NCBI RefSeq assembly: GCF_014779665.1 | Contig: NZ_JACXYY010000004.1 | Location: 62,001-126,000 of the forward strand | Direction of reading: 5' to 3' | Length of the DNA stretch: 64,000 bases | DNA from: Nocardioides hwasunensis | Lineage (GTDB): Bacteria > Actinomycetota > Actinomycetes > Propionibacteriales > Nocardioidaceae | In this document: one piece after another, positions 9,395 to 18,046 of the stretch | How positions within the stretch are numbered: the stretch's first letter is position 1 | Layout of the letters: each line of letters opens with the position of its first letter | Program-made: the position numbers and the translations under genes | The notes under the pieces: generated by a model | Database searches by the model: none | What the model was told of the DNA's origin: nothing | The model's input: only the letters and a program-made list of their open reading frames with translations

Positions 9395-10458
9395 GCGCTC
9401 TCCCCCGTCAGCCAGTCCTTGAGGATGCGCTCGCAGCGCTCGATGTGCTCGATCGGCACGTGCTCGTCCTGCTTGTGCGCGAACATCGGGTCACCGGGGC
9501 CGAAGTTGACCGCCGGGATGCCGAGCTTGGTGAACTGGGCGACGTCGGTCCAGCCGAACTTCGGCTGGGGCTCTCCCCCGACGGCGTCGACGAACGCCTT
9601 CGCCGCCGGCCGGTCGAGGCCGGGGAGCGCGCCGGCCGCCATGTCGGTCACTGTGACGTCGTAGCCCTCGAAGAAGTCGCGGACAAAGGCCTCGGCGTCG
9701 TCCTCGCTGCGGTCGGGGGCGAAGCGGAAGTTGACCTCGACCACGCACTCGTCGGGGATGACGTTGCCGGCGACCCCGCCGCGGATGCCGGTGGCGTTGA
9801 GGCCCTCGTGGTAGGTCAGCCCGTCGATCTCGGGCTCGCGGGCGACGTAGTCGCTCAGCCGGGCGAGCACCGGGCCCGCGAGGTGGATCGCGTTGACGCC
9901 CTTCCAGCTGCGCGCGCTGTGCGACCGCTCACCGGTGGTGCGCACGTCGACGCGCATCGTGCCCTGGCAGCCCGCCTCGATCGCGGCGTTGCTCGGCTCC
10001 ATGAGGATCGCGAAGTCGGCCTCGACCAGATCGGGGTCGCTGACGGTGAGCTTGCGCAGGCCGTTGTGGACCGAGTCGACCTCCTCGGCCTCGTAGAAGA
10101 TGAAGGTGAGGTCGCGCAGCGGCTCGGTGACGTCGCGGGCGAGCTTGAGCATCACCGCGTCGCCCCCCTTCATGTCGCAGCTGCCGAGGCCGTGGAGGAT
10201 GCCTTCCTCGAGGCGGGCGGGCAGGTTCGCGTTGAGCGGCACGGTGTCGAGGTGACCGGCGATCACGACCCGCTCGCCCAGGCCGAGGTCCGTGCGAGCG
10301 ACCACGGTGTGGCCACGGCGGGTGACGGTGAGGTGCGGGAGGGACAGCAGCGCGGCCTCGACGGCGTCGGCGATCTGCTGCTCGTCGTGGCTGACCGAGG
10401 AGATGTTAACCAGCTGCTCGGTCAGGGAGGCGACGTCGGCGGACAGGTCGAGTGACAT
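9391..10458 (-). CDS. dapE: Succinyl-diaminopimelate desuccinylase
   Basis: 355 residues of the M20 metallopeptidase fold. Metal ligands are visible in IAGHLDTVP, GLGSCDMKGGDAV and FYEAEEVD, with the dimerisation domain in the middle and KFGWTDVAQFTKLGIPAVNFGPGD near the end. It hydrolyses N-succinyl-LL-diaminopimelate in lysine and peptidoglycan synthesis. The ATG at 10458 is preferred: a TTGAAT hexamer (10470-10465) lies 6 nt upstream, which would make the message leaderless, and the upstream TTG is inside that hexamer. dapD and dapC are also in this window. Confidence 0.92.
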   Translation of the reverse strand: MSLDLSADVASLTEQLVNISSVSHDEQQIADAVEAALLSLPHLTVTRRGHTVVARTDLGLGERVVIAGHLDTVPLNANLPARLEEGILHGLGSCDMKGGDAVMLKLARDVTEPLRDLTFIFYEAEEVDSVHNGLRKLTVSDPDLVEADFAILMEPSNAAIEAGCQGTMRVDVRTTGERSHSARSWKGVNAIHLAGPVLARLSDYVAREPEIDGLTYHEGLNATGIRGGVAGNVIPDECVVEVNFRFAPDRSEDDAEAFVRDFFEGYDVTVTDMAAGALPGLDRPAAKAFVDAVGGEPQPKFGWTDVAQFTKLGIPAVNFGPGDPMFAHKQDEHVPIEHIERCERILKDWLTGESA

Positions 10459-10508
10459 GCCCCGATTCAACCAGCCGTCGTGTGGCGGCCCGCCCCTGCC
10501 ACGCAGGA

Positions 10509-11708
10509 TCAGCGCCTCAGCGCACGCCGCTTCGTGCTGCTCGTGCGGAGCGCACCCAGCAGGTCACGGTCGAGCGTGCCGTAGCCGGTGGTGCTCCAGG
10601 CTCCGAGGTCGAGGCGGTAGTAGTGCACCGTCCGCTCCCCCTCGATGAAGTCGAGGATGTCGTCGGGCTCACGTCCGGCCCGGACGTCGGCGGCGCAGTC
10701 CTTGCACGCGGGTACGTCGACCGCGCGGTCGTCGTCGCGCCAGGTGACCTCGGTGGTGGAGCCGTCGTGCAGGGGGTTGAACCAGCAGCGCACCGGTGGT
10801 CTCCACGCGGAGGGCTTGCGCGACTGGGCCGCTGCCCGGGCGTCCTGCCCGCGGCGAGCCAGGACGAGCGCGCCCACCACGTCCGCGGGCGCGGCCTCCT
10901 GCGACAGGATCGAGCGGGCCGCTGCGTAGTGGTCGAGGGCCTGCTGCCAGGCGTCGAGCGCGTTCGCGCTGCCACCGGGCTCGCCGGCGCCGATCGCCTC
11001 GCCCAGGGCGAGCACCTCGGCATCGGCCTCCTGACGCAGCCGTCGGTCCTCGGCGGCCCGGACGGTGTGCAGCACGGTGCTCGGCAGCGTGAAGCGCGCG
11101 GTCCGGGACCGACGGCGCCGCCGCCACATGACCAGACCGGCCACCACGGCACCGAGGGCGAAGACGACGCCGATCCCGCCGACCACCTCGGAGGTCTGGA
11201 TCCCCTCGTCGGCGGTCCACGAGTAGCGCTCGTCGCGCGGGACGTCGAACCAGAGCTGCTCGGCGTTGCCGTCGTCGAGCAGCTCCTGGACCTGCACGAC
11301 CTGGGCGACGATGTCGTCGGGGTTCTGGTGGTTGGCGACGTTCGCGACCGACATGGTGCTCGGCTGCTCACCGTAGGACTGGACCTTGAGCTGCGGCTCG
11401 CTGTACCTGGCCCAGCCGACGTAGGTGGCATCGCCGCCGGCGTCGTCGTGCAGCCACGCGCTCAGGTTGGCGAAGTTGCCCTGGAACCGAGCGTCGTCGG
11501 GAGCGACCTCGATCAGCACCACCTTGAGGTTCGCCTGCTGCGAGGAGGCCACCGCCTCCTCGATCCGTGCCTCGTCCCCGGCCGAGATGCCGTGGCTCTT
11601 CGCGAACGCCGGGTCGATCCAGACGCCGTCACCGCTCATCTCCTGCTCGATCGCGGCGATCGTGGCGTCACTGATCGCGTCGGCCATGGATGGGACGTGC
11701 GACATCAC
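10509..11708 (-). CDS. Membrane protein with extracellular TPM-like domain and cytoplasmic Cys module (third of three related genes)
   Basis: 399 residues, family not recognised with certainty. Residues ~8-170 form a soluble domain (DGVWIDPAFA, EEAVASSQQANLKVVLIEV, HDDAGGDATYVGWARY) that recalls TPM-type folds. One membrane segment follows (VVGGIGVVFALGAVVAGLVMW), then basic residues, a helical stretch, and a C-terminal module with CWFNPLH ... VPACKDC that could bind zinc. There is no signal peptide, so N-out/C-in is assumed. The start overlaps the stop of the preceding gene by four bases. The same C-terminal module recurs in the first gene of the operon. Confidence 0.6.
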   Translation of the reverse strand: MMSHVPSMADAISDATIAAIEQEMSGDGVWIDPAFAKSHGISAGDEARIEEAVASSQQANLKVVLIEVAPDDARFQGNFANLSAWLHDDAGGDATYVGWARYSEPQLKVQSYGEQPSTMSVANVANHQNPDDIVAQVVQVQELLDDGNAEQLWFDVPRDERYSWTADEGIQTSEVVGGIGVVFALGAVVAGLVMWRRRRRSRTARFTLPSTVLHTVRAAEDRRLRQEADAEVLALGEAIGAGEPGGSANALDAWQQALDHYAAARSILSQEAAPADVVGALVLARRGQDARAAAQSRKPSAWRPPVRCWFNPLHDGSTTEVTWRDDDRAVDVPACKDCAADVRAGREPDDILDFIEGERTVHYYRLDLGAWSTTGYGTLDRDLLGALRTSSTKRRALRR

Positions 11709-12400
11709 GAGACCTCTCGACGGCGGGATCCGACGTACCAGCGCAGCAGCAGGAAGAGGGGCGCGATCCCGAGTGCACCCATGAGCGCGGCCGCGGCGAG
11801 CCCGCCGCCGACCCCACCCCAGTAGTCGAAGTCACTGGGCTCGGCGGGCTCGGTGGGCAGCGGCTCCGCCTCCCAGGTCGCCATCTCCTCGGCGATCCGG
11901 ACCAGCGCCGGGCCTGGCTGGCCCTGGGAGCGGGCGTCGAGGTAGTGGGGCTCGAGCCCGACAGCGTCGGAGTCGGTGCCGCCGTTGCTCCAGAGGACGA
12001 CGTAGTGCCCCTCCTGTCCCACCGCTGCTCGCCACTGGGCGGCCGCGCCGGACGGCGTGTAGCCGACCTCGTTGCCGTCGGGGTAGTCGAGGTAGGCGAT
12101 CCGGGCGGGCACGCGCGAGCCGCTGAGGACCTCCTCGGCCCGCTGGAGGTCATCCTCGGGGACCCGGTCCGCGAGGAGCGGATCGACCGCGACGAGGGTG
12201 TCCTGGTCGAGGAGGTCGCGCACGGCGTCGACCGGGGCGGGCACGTCGTCGACCTGGCCGAACACCTCTGCCCGTCGCTGGACGTCGGCCGCCTCACGCT
12301 CCTCCTGCCAGTCCTGGACCGAGAGGGCCAGGCCGGTGCCGGCCGCGATGCCGATGACGGCACCGACGCTCCAGGCGACGAGCGGTGGCAGGGCTCTCAT
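11705..12400 (-). CDS. Membrane protein with TPM-like extracellular domain (second of three related genes)
   Basis: 231 residues. An N-terminal signal-anchor (LVAWSVGAVIGIAAGTGLALS) leads into a soluble domain (DTLVAVDPLLADRVPEDDLQ, SRVPARIAYLDYP, QEGHYVVLWSNGG) similar in pattern to the domains of both neighbours. A C-terminal membrane segment (GGLAAAALMGALGIAPLFLLL) and a short basic tail follow. Unlike the neighbours it lacks the cysteine module. Four-base overlaps join it to the genes on both sides, so the three products are likely made together and may form one complex. Confidence 0.6.
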   Translation of the reverse strand: MRALPPLVAWSVGAVIGIAAGTGLALSVQDWQEEREAADVQRRAEVFGQVDDVPAPVDAVRDLLDQDTLVAVDPLLADRVPEDDLQRAEEVLSGSRVPARIAYLDYPDGNEVGYTPSGAAAQWRAAVGQEGHYVVLWSNGGTDSDAVGLEPHYLDARSQGQPGPALVRIAEEMATWEAEPLPTEPAEPSDFDYWGGVGGGLAAAALMGALGIAPLFLLLRWYVGSRRREVS

Positions 12401-13665
12401 CGCTTCCCCGCCCGATCAGCGAGCACGTCGCGCGCCAGGTCGTCGGAGATCGCGCCGAAGCCGGCGCGCGCCCAGACGTCGTCGCGCTCCCAGTAGGGCA
12501 CCGTGCCGCGGCGTGCCTTCAGCTGCAGGTGCTCGGGCACGCGGCCCTTGCGCACGGTCGTGGCACACGCGGTGCAGCACGGCACCTCCACCGCGCCGTC
12601 ACCCAGCCGCCACGACACCGTGGCCCTGCTCTCCGGGTGGCGGGGATCGAAGAAGCACGTCCGCAGCGGTGCGCCGCTCCTGCCGCGCCGGCCGCGGGCG
12701 AGGTCGCGGGCGCCACCGCGGGCGACGACCTGCGCCCCGATGAGGTCGGCGACGTCCCGCGAGGACAGGAGCCGCTCCACGGCGTCGCGCGCGGTGAGTG
12801 CACGGCCGGCGACGTCGCGGTCCTCCAGGGCCTCCCAGTCGGTGCGCTCCAGCGCGGCGGCGAGCTCGTCGGACAGCTCGGTGGCACGGCGTCGCTCGGT
12901 CTCCGGGTCCGGTGGCGGCGCAGCGACCGCCTTGCCCGGGGAGCGGTCCGGACCGGGCCTGGCCCGCCGCGGCCAGCCCCGCAGGGTCTGGCCGAGCAGC
13001 AGGGCGACCGCCAGCGCGGCGAGGCCGCCGACCAGTGCCGAGAGGCCACGCTGAGCGTTGCGCACCTCGACGTAGGAACCGGTGCGCGGACGCCACTGGG
13101 CTGCCGCCTGCACTCCCACCGCATAGGTGGCCAGCTGCTCGGCGTCGGCGTCGGTCAGGGTCGCCGGATAGTCCGACCCCGCGCCGTCGCGTGCCATCTC
13201 GACCAGCTCCTCGGCTGCCAGCACCTGCGCCTCCGCGGTGGCGACGGCGGGCGGGGAGAGGTAGCGCTCCGACCCCCGGGCGTAGCCGCCCACCTCCTGC
13301 ATGGTCTCGTCGAGCAGGTCCTTGTTGCTCGACGCACCGAGGCTCACGCGCGCTGCGTCCGCGTCGAGGCCGAAGGCGAAGACCTGCTGGATACCGCCGG
13401 TCGTGTCGACGACGTAGAGGCCGTCGCCCAGACGGCGGTTGAGCAGCCCGGCGAACGCCTCGGTGGCGGCGATCCGGTCCCCGCTCGGCAACTCCTGCGG
13501 CTGCTCGACGAGCGCCACGTAGACGGGGAACGGCACCTCGCGGACCAGCGCTGCGATCCGGTCGTGCGCCTGCTCGGCCTCACCCGAGCCCATCACGCGG
13601 TCGATCACCACGCCGTCCTCGCGGAGGGCGTCCGCGAGGGCGTCGATGTCGGTCGGTCCGTCCAT
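12397..13665 (-). CDS. Membrane protein with TPM-like extracellular domain and Cys module (first of three related genes)
   Basis: 422 residues. The N-terminal half is a soluble domain (LREDGVVIDRVMG, VPFPVYVALVEQP, RLGDGLYVVDTTGG). A membrane segment (GLSALVGGLAALAVALLLG) follows, then a basic/proline stretch, helices rich in Ala, Arg and Glu, and a C-terminal module with TCFFDPRH ... VEVPCCTAC matching the module of the third gene. Both modules are followed by an aromatic RxxWxxxGFGAxxxDL-type ending. It heads the operon. A TAGACA hexamer lies seven bases before the ATG, a weak fit to a leaderless promoter. Function unknown. Confidence 0.6.
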   Translation of the reverse strand: MDGPTDIDALADALREDGVVIDRVMGSGEAEQAHDRIAALVREVPFPVYVALVEQPQELPSGDRIAATEAFAGLLNRRLGDGLYVVDTTGGIQQVFAFGLDADAARVSLGASSNKDLLDETMQEVGGYARGSERYLSPPAVATAEAQVLAAEELVEMARDGAGSDYPATLTDADAEQLATYAVGVQAAAQWRPRTGSYVEVRNAQRGLSALVGGLAALAVALLLGQTLRGWPRRARPGPDRSPGKAVAAPPPDPETERRRATELSDELAAALERTDWEALEDRDVAGRALTARDAVERLLSSRDVADLIGAQVVARGGARDLARGRRGRSGAPLRTCFFDPRHPESRATVSWRLGDGAVEVPCCTACATTVRKGRVPEHLQLKARRGTVPYWERDDVWARAGFGAISDDLARDVLADRAGKR

Positions 13666-13684
13666 GGCGCGGTGTCTACCCCGA

Positions 13685-16600
13685 TCAGGCGCGGGTCACA
13701 CGTACGTCGACCTCTGCCGCGTCGGCGTACGCCACCGAGGTGGCGAGGGTCTCGTCGGCGATCAGCGTCTCGTGGGTGCGGGCAGCGGCGAGCGTCGACT
13801 CCGGGCCGGCCACCGTCAGCGCGATCCGGTCGCTGACCTGCAGACCCGCGTCCTTGCGGGCCTGCTGCACCGCCCGCACCAGGTCGCGGGCGGTGCCCTC
13901 GGCCTCGAGCTCGGGCGTCACCGCGGTGTCGAGCACCACGAAGCCACCGCGCGGCAGCATGCCGATGGCAGTGTCGTCGTCGGAGGACCCGGCGACCGTC
14001 TCGAGGGTGTACTCCCCCTCGACCAGCGCGAGCCCACCCGCGGTCACGGTGCCGTCCTCGGCGACCGACCAGTCGCCGGACTTCGAGCCCCTGATCGCGA
14101 GCTGGACGTCCTTGCCCAGCCGCGGTCCCGCGGCGCGTGCGTTGACCGTGAGCCGCTGCGAGACGCCGTACGCCGCCGCCTCGGCCGCGTCCGCCGCGAG
14201 GAGGTCGACCGCCTTGAGGTTGAGCTCGTCGGCCACCAGCGACGCGAAGCCGGTGAGGTCGGCCTCGGAGACCACCGTGAGCCGCGACAGCGGCAGCCGG
14301 TTGCGGAGGTTGGCGGCCTTGCGCAGCGCCGAGCCGGCCGAGCAGACGTCGCGGACGGTGTCCATCGACGCGACCAGCCCGTCGTCGGACGGCAGGTCGT
14401 CGGCGGACGGCCAGTCGGTGAGGTGGACCGAACGCTCGCCGGTGAGGCCGCGCCAGACCTCCTCCGTCGTCAGCGGCATCAGCGGCGCGGTGACCCGGCA
14501 GACGACCTCGAGCACCGTGTAGAGGGTGTCGAACGCGTCCGCGTCCTCGTCCCAGAAGCGCTCGCGCGAGCGACGGATGTACCAGTTGGTGAGCACGTCG
14601 AGGAAGCTGCGCGTCGAGTCGCACGCCGCGGCCACCTCGTAGTTGTCGAGCTGGTCGGTCATCGCGGCGACGTAGTCGCGCAGCTTGGCCAGGACGTAGC
14701 GGTCCATCGGATGGGCGCTGTCGGTGCGCCAGGTGGCGTCGTGGCCGGCTCCGTCGCCCGCCGCGTTGGCGTACAGGCTGAAGAAGGACCAGCTGTTCCA
14801 CAGCGGGATCAGCACCTGGCGCACGGAGTCGCGGATGCCCTGCTCGGTCACCACGAGGTTGCCACCGCGCAGGATCGGGCTCGACATGAGGAACCAGCGC
14901 ATTGCGTCGGCACCGTCGCGGTCGAAGACCTCGCGGACGTCGGGGTAGTTGCGCAACGACTTCGACATCTTCTGGCCGTCGTTGCCGAGCACGATGCCGT
15001 GGCTCAGGCACGTCGAGAACGCCGGGCGGTCGAAGATCGCGCCGGCCAGGACGTGCATCGTGTAGAACCAGCCGCGGGTCTGGCCGATGTACTCGACGAT
15101 GAAGTCGCCCGGGAAGTGGTGGTCGAACCAGTCCTTGTTCTCGAACGGGTAGTGCACCTGGGCGAAGCTCATCGAGCCCGAGTCGAACCACACGTCGAGG
15201 ACGTCAGTGACGCGGCGCATCGTGGACTTCCCGGTCGGGTCGTCGGGGTTCGGGCGGGTCAGCTCGTCGACGTACGGCCGGTGCAGGTCGGGGTTGCCGT
15301 CCACGTCGAGCGGCAGCGTTCCGAAGTCGCGCTCGATCTCCTCGAAGGAGCCGTAGACGTCGACGCGGGGGTACTGCTCGTCGTCGGACTTCCACACCGG
15401 CACCGGGCTGCCCCAGAAGCGGTTGCGGGTGATCGACCAGTCGCGGGCGTTCTCCAGCCACTTGCCGAACTGGCCGTCCTTGATGTGGTCGGGGACCCAG
15501 CGGATCTCCTGGTTGAGCGCCATCAGGCGCTCCTTGACCTTGGTCACCTCGACGAACCACGACGAGACGCCCTTGTAGATCAGCGGCTGCCGGCAGCGCC
15601 AGCAGTGCGGGTAGGAGTGGTCGTAGGTCTCGCGGCGCACGAGGACGGTGCCGGGCGTGACGCTGCCCGTCTCGCCCTCGCCGCGGGTGGCGGCCTTGAG
15701 GTGGTCGATGACGTGGAGGTTGGCGTCGAAGACCTGCATGCCCTCGTAGTCGACGACGGGGAAGGTGAAGCGCCCGTCCTTGCCGACCGGCATGACGGCC
15801 TCGATGCCCTCGCGGTCGGTGACGACCTTGTCGTCCTCACCGAAGGCACCGGCGGTGTGCACCAGCCCGGTGCCGTCCGTGGTCGTCACGAACTCGGCGG
15901 GCACGAGGCGGAAGGCGCGCTCGTGACCGGCGTAGTAGCTGAACGGCGGGGCGTACTCCAGGCCGAGGAGGTCGCTGCCCGTGCCGCGCCAGGTCACCTG
16001 CGGGTCCTCGCCCAGCTCACGGGCGTACGACGCCAGGCGGGCCTCGGCGATCAGGTAGCGCTCGGTGCTGCCGGTGGGGCCGTCGGACTCGACGACGACG
16101 TAGTCGATGTCCTCACCGACCATGACCGCGAGGTTGGACGGCAGGGTCCAGGGGGTCGTCGTCCAGACGAGGACCTTGACGCCCCGGAACGGGCCCTCGG
16201 TCGTGACGTCGTAGCCGACGGTGACGGCCGGGTCCTGGCGCATCTGGTAGACGTCGTCGTCCATCCGCAGCTCGTGGTTGGACAGCGGCGTCTCGTCCTG
16301 CCAGCAGTAGGGCAGCACCCGGAAGCCCTCGTAGACCAGGCCCTTGTCGTGCAGCTGCTTGAAGGCCCAGATGACCGACTCCATGAACTCCGGGTTCATG
16401 GTGCGGTAGTCGTGGTCGAAGTCGACCCAGCGCGCCTGGCGGGTGACGTAGTCGCGCCACTCACCGGTGTACTTCAGGACCGACTGGCGGCACGCCTCGT
16501 TGAACTTCTCGATGCCCAGCTCGACGATCTCGTCGGTGGTCTTGATGCCGTTGAGTCGCATCGCCTCCAGCTCGGCCGGCAGGCCGTGGGTGTCCCAGCC

Positions 16601-16900
16601 GAAGCGACGCTCGACCTTGTGCCCGCGCATCGTCTGGTAGCGCGGGATGAGGTCCTTGACGTAGCCGGTGAGCAGGTGGCCGTAGTGCGGCAGGCCGTTG
16701 GCGAACGGCGGACCGTCGTAGAAGACGAACTCGTTCTCGCCGTTCGCGCCCGCGTCGCGCTGCTCGACGCTTGCGCGGAAGGTGTCGTCGGACTCCCAGT
16801 AGGCGAGCACCGCCTCCTCGATCGCCGGGAAGCGCGGGCTGCTGGCCACGGTCGTGGCGCCTTCTTCTGCGGCGGTGTGGCTGACCTTGGGGTACGTCAT
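13685..16900 (-). CDS. ileS: Isoleucyl-tRNA synthetase (eukaryote-like type)
   Basis: 1071 residues, the length of the longer IleS2-like class. The HIGH motif appears as HYGH (72-75, in [16 protein letters not shown]) and KMSKS is at 644-648. The editing domain (residues ~190-400) contains [13 protein letters not shown], and the Ile-specific active-site region contains GVSSWFVEV and DVWFDSG. The C-terminal anticodon-binding part is present. The ATG at 16900 is chosen because the frame further upstream runs through a T-box leader and because an AGGACA Shine-Dalgarno lies upstream. Expression should respond to uncharged tRNA-Ile. Confidence 0.96.
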   Translation of the reverse strand: MTYPKVSHTAAEEGATTVASSPRFPAIEEAVLAYWESDDTFRASVEQRDAGANGENEFVFYDGPPFANGLPHYGHLLTGYVKDLIPRYQTMRGHKVERRFGWDTHGLPAELEAMRLNGIKTTDEIVELGIEKFNEACRQSVLKYTGEWRDYVTRQARWVDFDHDYRTMNPEFMESVIWAFKQLHDKGLVYEGFRVLPYCWQDETPLSNHELRMDDDVYQMRQDPAVTVGYDVTTEGPFRGVKVLVWTTTPWTLPSNLAVMVGEDIDYVVVESDGPTGSTERYLIAEARLASYARELGEDPQVTWRGTGSDLLGLEYAPPFSYYAGHERAFRLVPAEFVTTTDGTGLVHTAGAFGEDDKVVTDREGIEAVMPVGKDGRFTFPVVDYEGMQVFDANLHVIDHLKAATRGEGETGSVTPGTVLVRRETYDHSYPHCWRCRQPLIYKGVSSWFVEVTKVKERLMALNQEIRWVPDHIKDGQFGKWLENARDWSITRNRFWGSPVPVWKSDDEQYPRVDVYGSFEEIERDFGTLPLDVDGNPDLHRPYVDELTRPNPDDPTGKSTMRRVTDVLDVWFDSGSMSFAQVHYPFENKDWFDHHFPGDFIVEYIGQTRGWFYTMHVLAGAIFDRPAFSTCLSHGIVLGNDGQKMSKSLRNYPDVREVFDRDGADAMRWFLMSSPILRGGNLVVTEQGIRDSVRQVLIPLWNSWSFFSLYANAAGDGAGHDATWRTDSAHPMDRYVLAKLRDYVAAMTDQLDNYEVAAACDSTRSFLDVLTNWYIRRSRERFWDEDADAFDTLYTVLEVVCRVTAPLMPLTTEEVWRGLTGERSVHLTDWPSADDLPSDDGLVASMDTVRDVCSAGSALRKAANLRNRLPLSRLTVVSEADLTGFASLVADELNLKAVDLLAADAAEAAAYGVSQRLTVNARAAGPRLGKDVQLAIRGSKSGDWSVAEDGTVTAGGLALVEGEYTLETVAGSSDDDTAIGMLPRGGFVVLDTAVTPELEAEGTARDLVRAVQQARKDAGLQVSDRIALTVAGPESTLAAARTHETLIADETLATSVAYADAAEVDVRVTRA

Positions 16901-17155
16901 GGGGCTGTCTGTCCTCGCTGGTTGAGGAGGGCCGCCAGGGCCCGTCTCGAAACCCACGAGGACGACCACCTCCGGCGGAGGTTGCCGCGGTACCACCTCG
17001 CTTGGGATCCGGGGATCCCCGCTTCGTTCAGGCTGTGTCGGGCCGGACCCGTCGGGTTCTAGTGGGGCCGCGGCCGGATCGCCGTACCCGTTCTTCCCGT
17101 GGCTCGCCGCTGATGACGGCTCAGACGCCTGCCGTGATCGTACGGCGCCCGCGCG
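16901..17155 (-). ncRNA. T-box riboswitch leader of ileS, ultrashort stem I, translational type
   Basis: Read on the minus strand. Stem I is only GCCGT/ACGGC (17146-17142 with 17135-17131), and its loop holds the Ile specifier ATC (17138-17136). A GGGATC/GATCCC hairpin (about 17019-17004) corresponds to stem III. The T-box core AGGTGGTACCGCGG is at 16998-16985. Further on, GTCCTCG (16963-16957) is perfectly complementary to CGAGGAC (16917-16911), which contains the ribosome binding site of ileS, giving a sequestrator hairpin. This is the layout of actinobacterial ileS T-boxes that control translation instead of termination. The 5' end is estimated from a -35/-10 pair upstream. Confidence 0.9.
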
Positions 17156-17161
17156 GGTTGC

Positions 17162-17190
17162 TGCCAATCGGTTCCGTCGACGTGTGTCAA
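17162..17190 (-). promoter_or_regulatory. Candidate promoter of the ileS T-box transcript
   Basis: TTGACA (17190-17185 on the minus strand) is followed after 17 bases by TTGGCA (17167-17162), about 15 bases before stem I. The -10 is imperfect. The -35 is one arm of the palindromic operator at 17185-17202. Confidence 0.45.
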
Positions 17191-17202
17191 AGAAACTTGA
17201 CA
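17185..17202. promoter_or_regulatory. Palindromic operator 1, shared by two divergent -35 elements
   Basis: TGTCAA-AGAAAC-TTGACA is a perfect 6-bp inverted repeat with a 6-base spacer. Each arm reads TTGACA outward, forming the -35 of the XRE-pair promoter on the plus strand and of the ileS leader promoter on the minus strand. It is probably bound by the XRE-type regulator encoded at 17674-17871. Confidence 0.6.
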
Positions 17203-17225
17203 TGCGTCACTCGGTCGCGCATGGT
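17197..17225 (+). promoter_or_regulatory. Candidate promoter of the membrane protein/XRE regulator pair
   Basis: TTGACA (17197-17202), a 17-base spacer, then CATGGT (17220-17225), which keeps the second A and final T of a -10. The predicted start of transcription falls at about 17232, at the edge of operator 2, as expected for autorepression. Confidence 0.45.
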
Positions 17226-17231
17226 CGTCGG

Positions 17232-17249
17232 TGTCAAAGAAGTCTTACA
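17232..17249. promoter_or_regulatory. Palindromic operator 2
   Basis: TGTCAAAGAAGTCTTACA repeats operator 1 with its first ten bases identical and a degenerate right arm. The two sites start 47 bp apart in the same orientation. It lies just before the ribosome binding site of the membrane-protein gene. Confidence 0.5.
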
Positions 17250-17266
17250 CATCGAGGAGCAGGCCC

Positions 17267-17674
17267 ATGACCACCGCCGCGCAGGCATCGCTGAACCCCT
17301 GGCTGAAGGCCTCCGTGCCGGCCCTCGTCGTCGCCCTCGCCGTCGGCGCCGGCGCGGCCGCCGTACGCACCGATGCTCCGGCCGGCGTCGTCTTCGCCGT
17401 CTTCGCCTCGCTCACGTTCCCCTTCGCCCTCGCGCTCGGTGCGGTGCTGCTCGACCGCACCGAGCACCCCGAGGAGCACGAGGACTCGATCGAGAGGCAG
17501 TGGACCACCCGCGCCAGCAGCGGCGCGTTCTTCGACACGGTGGTCGCCATGGGCCTGACGGTCTTCGCCACCTCGGTGCTCGACACCCGGGGAGCCCCGC
17601 TGTGGCTCTTCGTCATCCTCGCGCTCGGCGACTTCGCGGTCCGGCTCGCCGTGATCCGCCGCCGGGAGGCCTGA
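17267..17674 (+). CDS. Four-helix membrane protein paired with XRE regulator
   Basis: 135 residues with about four membrane segments: VPALVVALAVGAGAAAV, VVFAVFASLTFPFALALGAVLL, FFDTVVAMGLTVFATSVL and LWLFVILALGDFAVRLAVI. An acidic, charged loop (DRTEHPEEHEDSIERQW) sits between the second and third. The ATG has an AGGAG ribosome binding site. The stop overlaps the regulator's ATG (TGATG). Small membrane proteins joined to a YozG-like XRE gene are common in Gram-positive bacteria, but their role is not established. Confidence 0.75.
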   Translation: MTTAAQASLNPWLKASVPALVVALAVGAGAAAVRTDAPAGVVFAVFASLTFPFALALGAVLLDRTEHPEEHEDSIERQWTTRASSGAFFDTVVAMGLTVFATSVLDTRGAPLWLFVILALGDFAVRLAVIRRREA

Positions 17675-17871
17675 TGCACAACACGCTCAAGTTCCTGCGC
17701 GAGCAGGCGGGCATGTCCCAGGGCGAGTGCGCGACCGCCCTGGGCGTCTCCCGGCAGACGGTCATCTCCATCGAGAAGGGCCACTTCGACCCCCGTCTCT
17801 CGCTCGCCTTCCGGATCAGCCGGCTCTTCGAGGTCCGGGTCGACGAGGTCTTCGTGCCGGAGGACGACTGA
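17674..17871 (+). CDS. XRE-family helix-turn-helix regulator (YozG-like)
   Basis: 65 residues, a single HTH_3 domain: LKFLREQAGMSQGECATAL for the first helices, GVSRQTVISIEKGHFDP for the recognition region, then LAFRISRLFEVRVDEVFV, the usual ending of this short class. It overlaps the membrane-protein stop by one base. The tandem TGTCAA...TTGACA palindromes upstream are the likely targets, so it should repress its own operon, and operator 1 could also affect ileS. Confidence 0.88.
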   Translation: MHNTLKFLREQAGMSQGECATALGVSRQTVISIEKGHFDPRLSLAFRISRLFEVRVDEVFVPEDD

Positions 17872-17911
17872 GGCGCCCCGCCGGGCATCGAGGGCGCCTC
17901 CTGTCCCACTT

Positions 17912-18010
17912 GGGGTAGTCCAGTGGCAAGTGGTCGTCCGCGCGGGGTAGTCCAGTGGCAGATGGCTGCGGAAAGGCCCTTCGGACAGCCATCTGCCACT
18001 GGACTACCCC
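17912..18010. repeat. Left repeat cluster (forward, forward, reverse copies of a ~22 bp unit)
   Basis: The unit is GGGGTAGTCCAGTGGCA followed by a purine pair and TGG. Copies are at 17912-17933 (+), 17944-17968 (+) and 17986-18010 (-). The last two form a perfect 25-bp stem with a 17-base loop. The whole 99 bp is an inverted, diverged copy of the cluster at 19154-19250 on the other side of the 345-residue gene. It could end transcription from the XRE gene, or be one terminus of a mobile or gene-conversion cassette. Confidence 0.85.
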
Positions 18011-18046
18011 GCGTGGGCGTACGAACCCCGGCGGCCGACGTCACCC

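Noticed and set aside
13646..17062. A 1138-codon open frame on the plus strand opposite ileS
   Set aside because: Its translation is low-complexity (runs of Val, Gly, Arg, Asp) with no family signature. Such antisense frames are expected in very GC-rich genes, and the minus strand encodes an unmistakable IleS.
16901..17155. A tRNA-like element upstream of ileS
   Set aside because: The conserved core is the T-box sequence with antisequestrator features; there is no cloverleaf or T-loop consensus.
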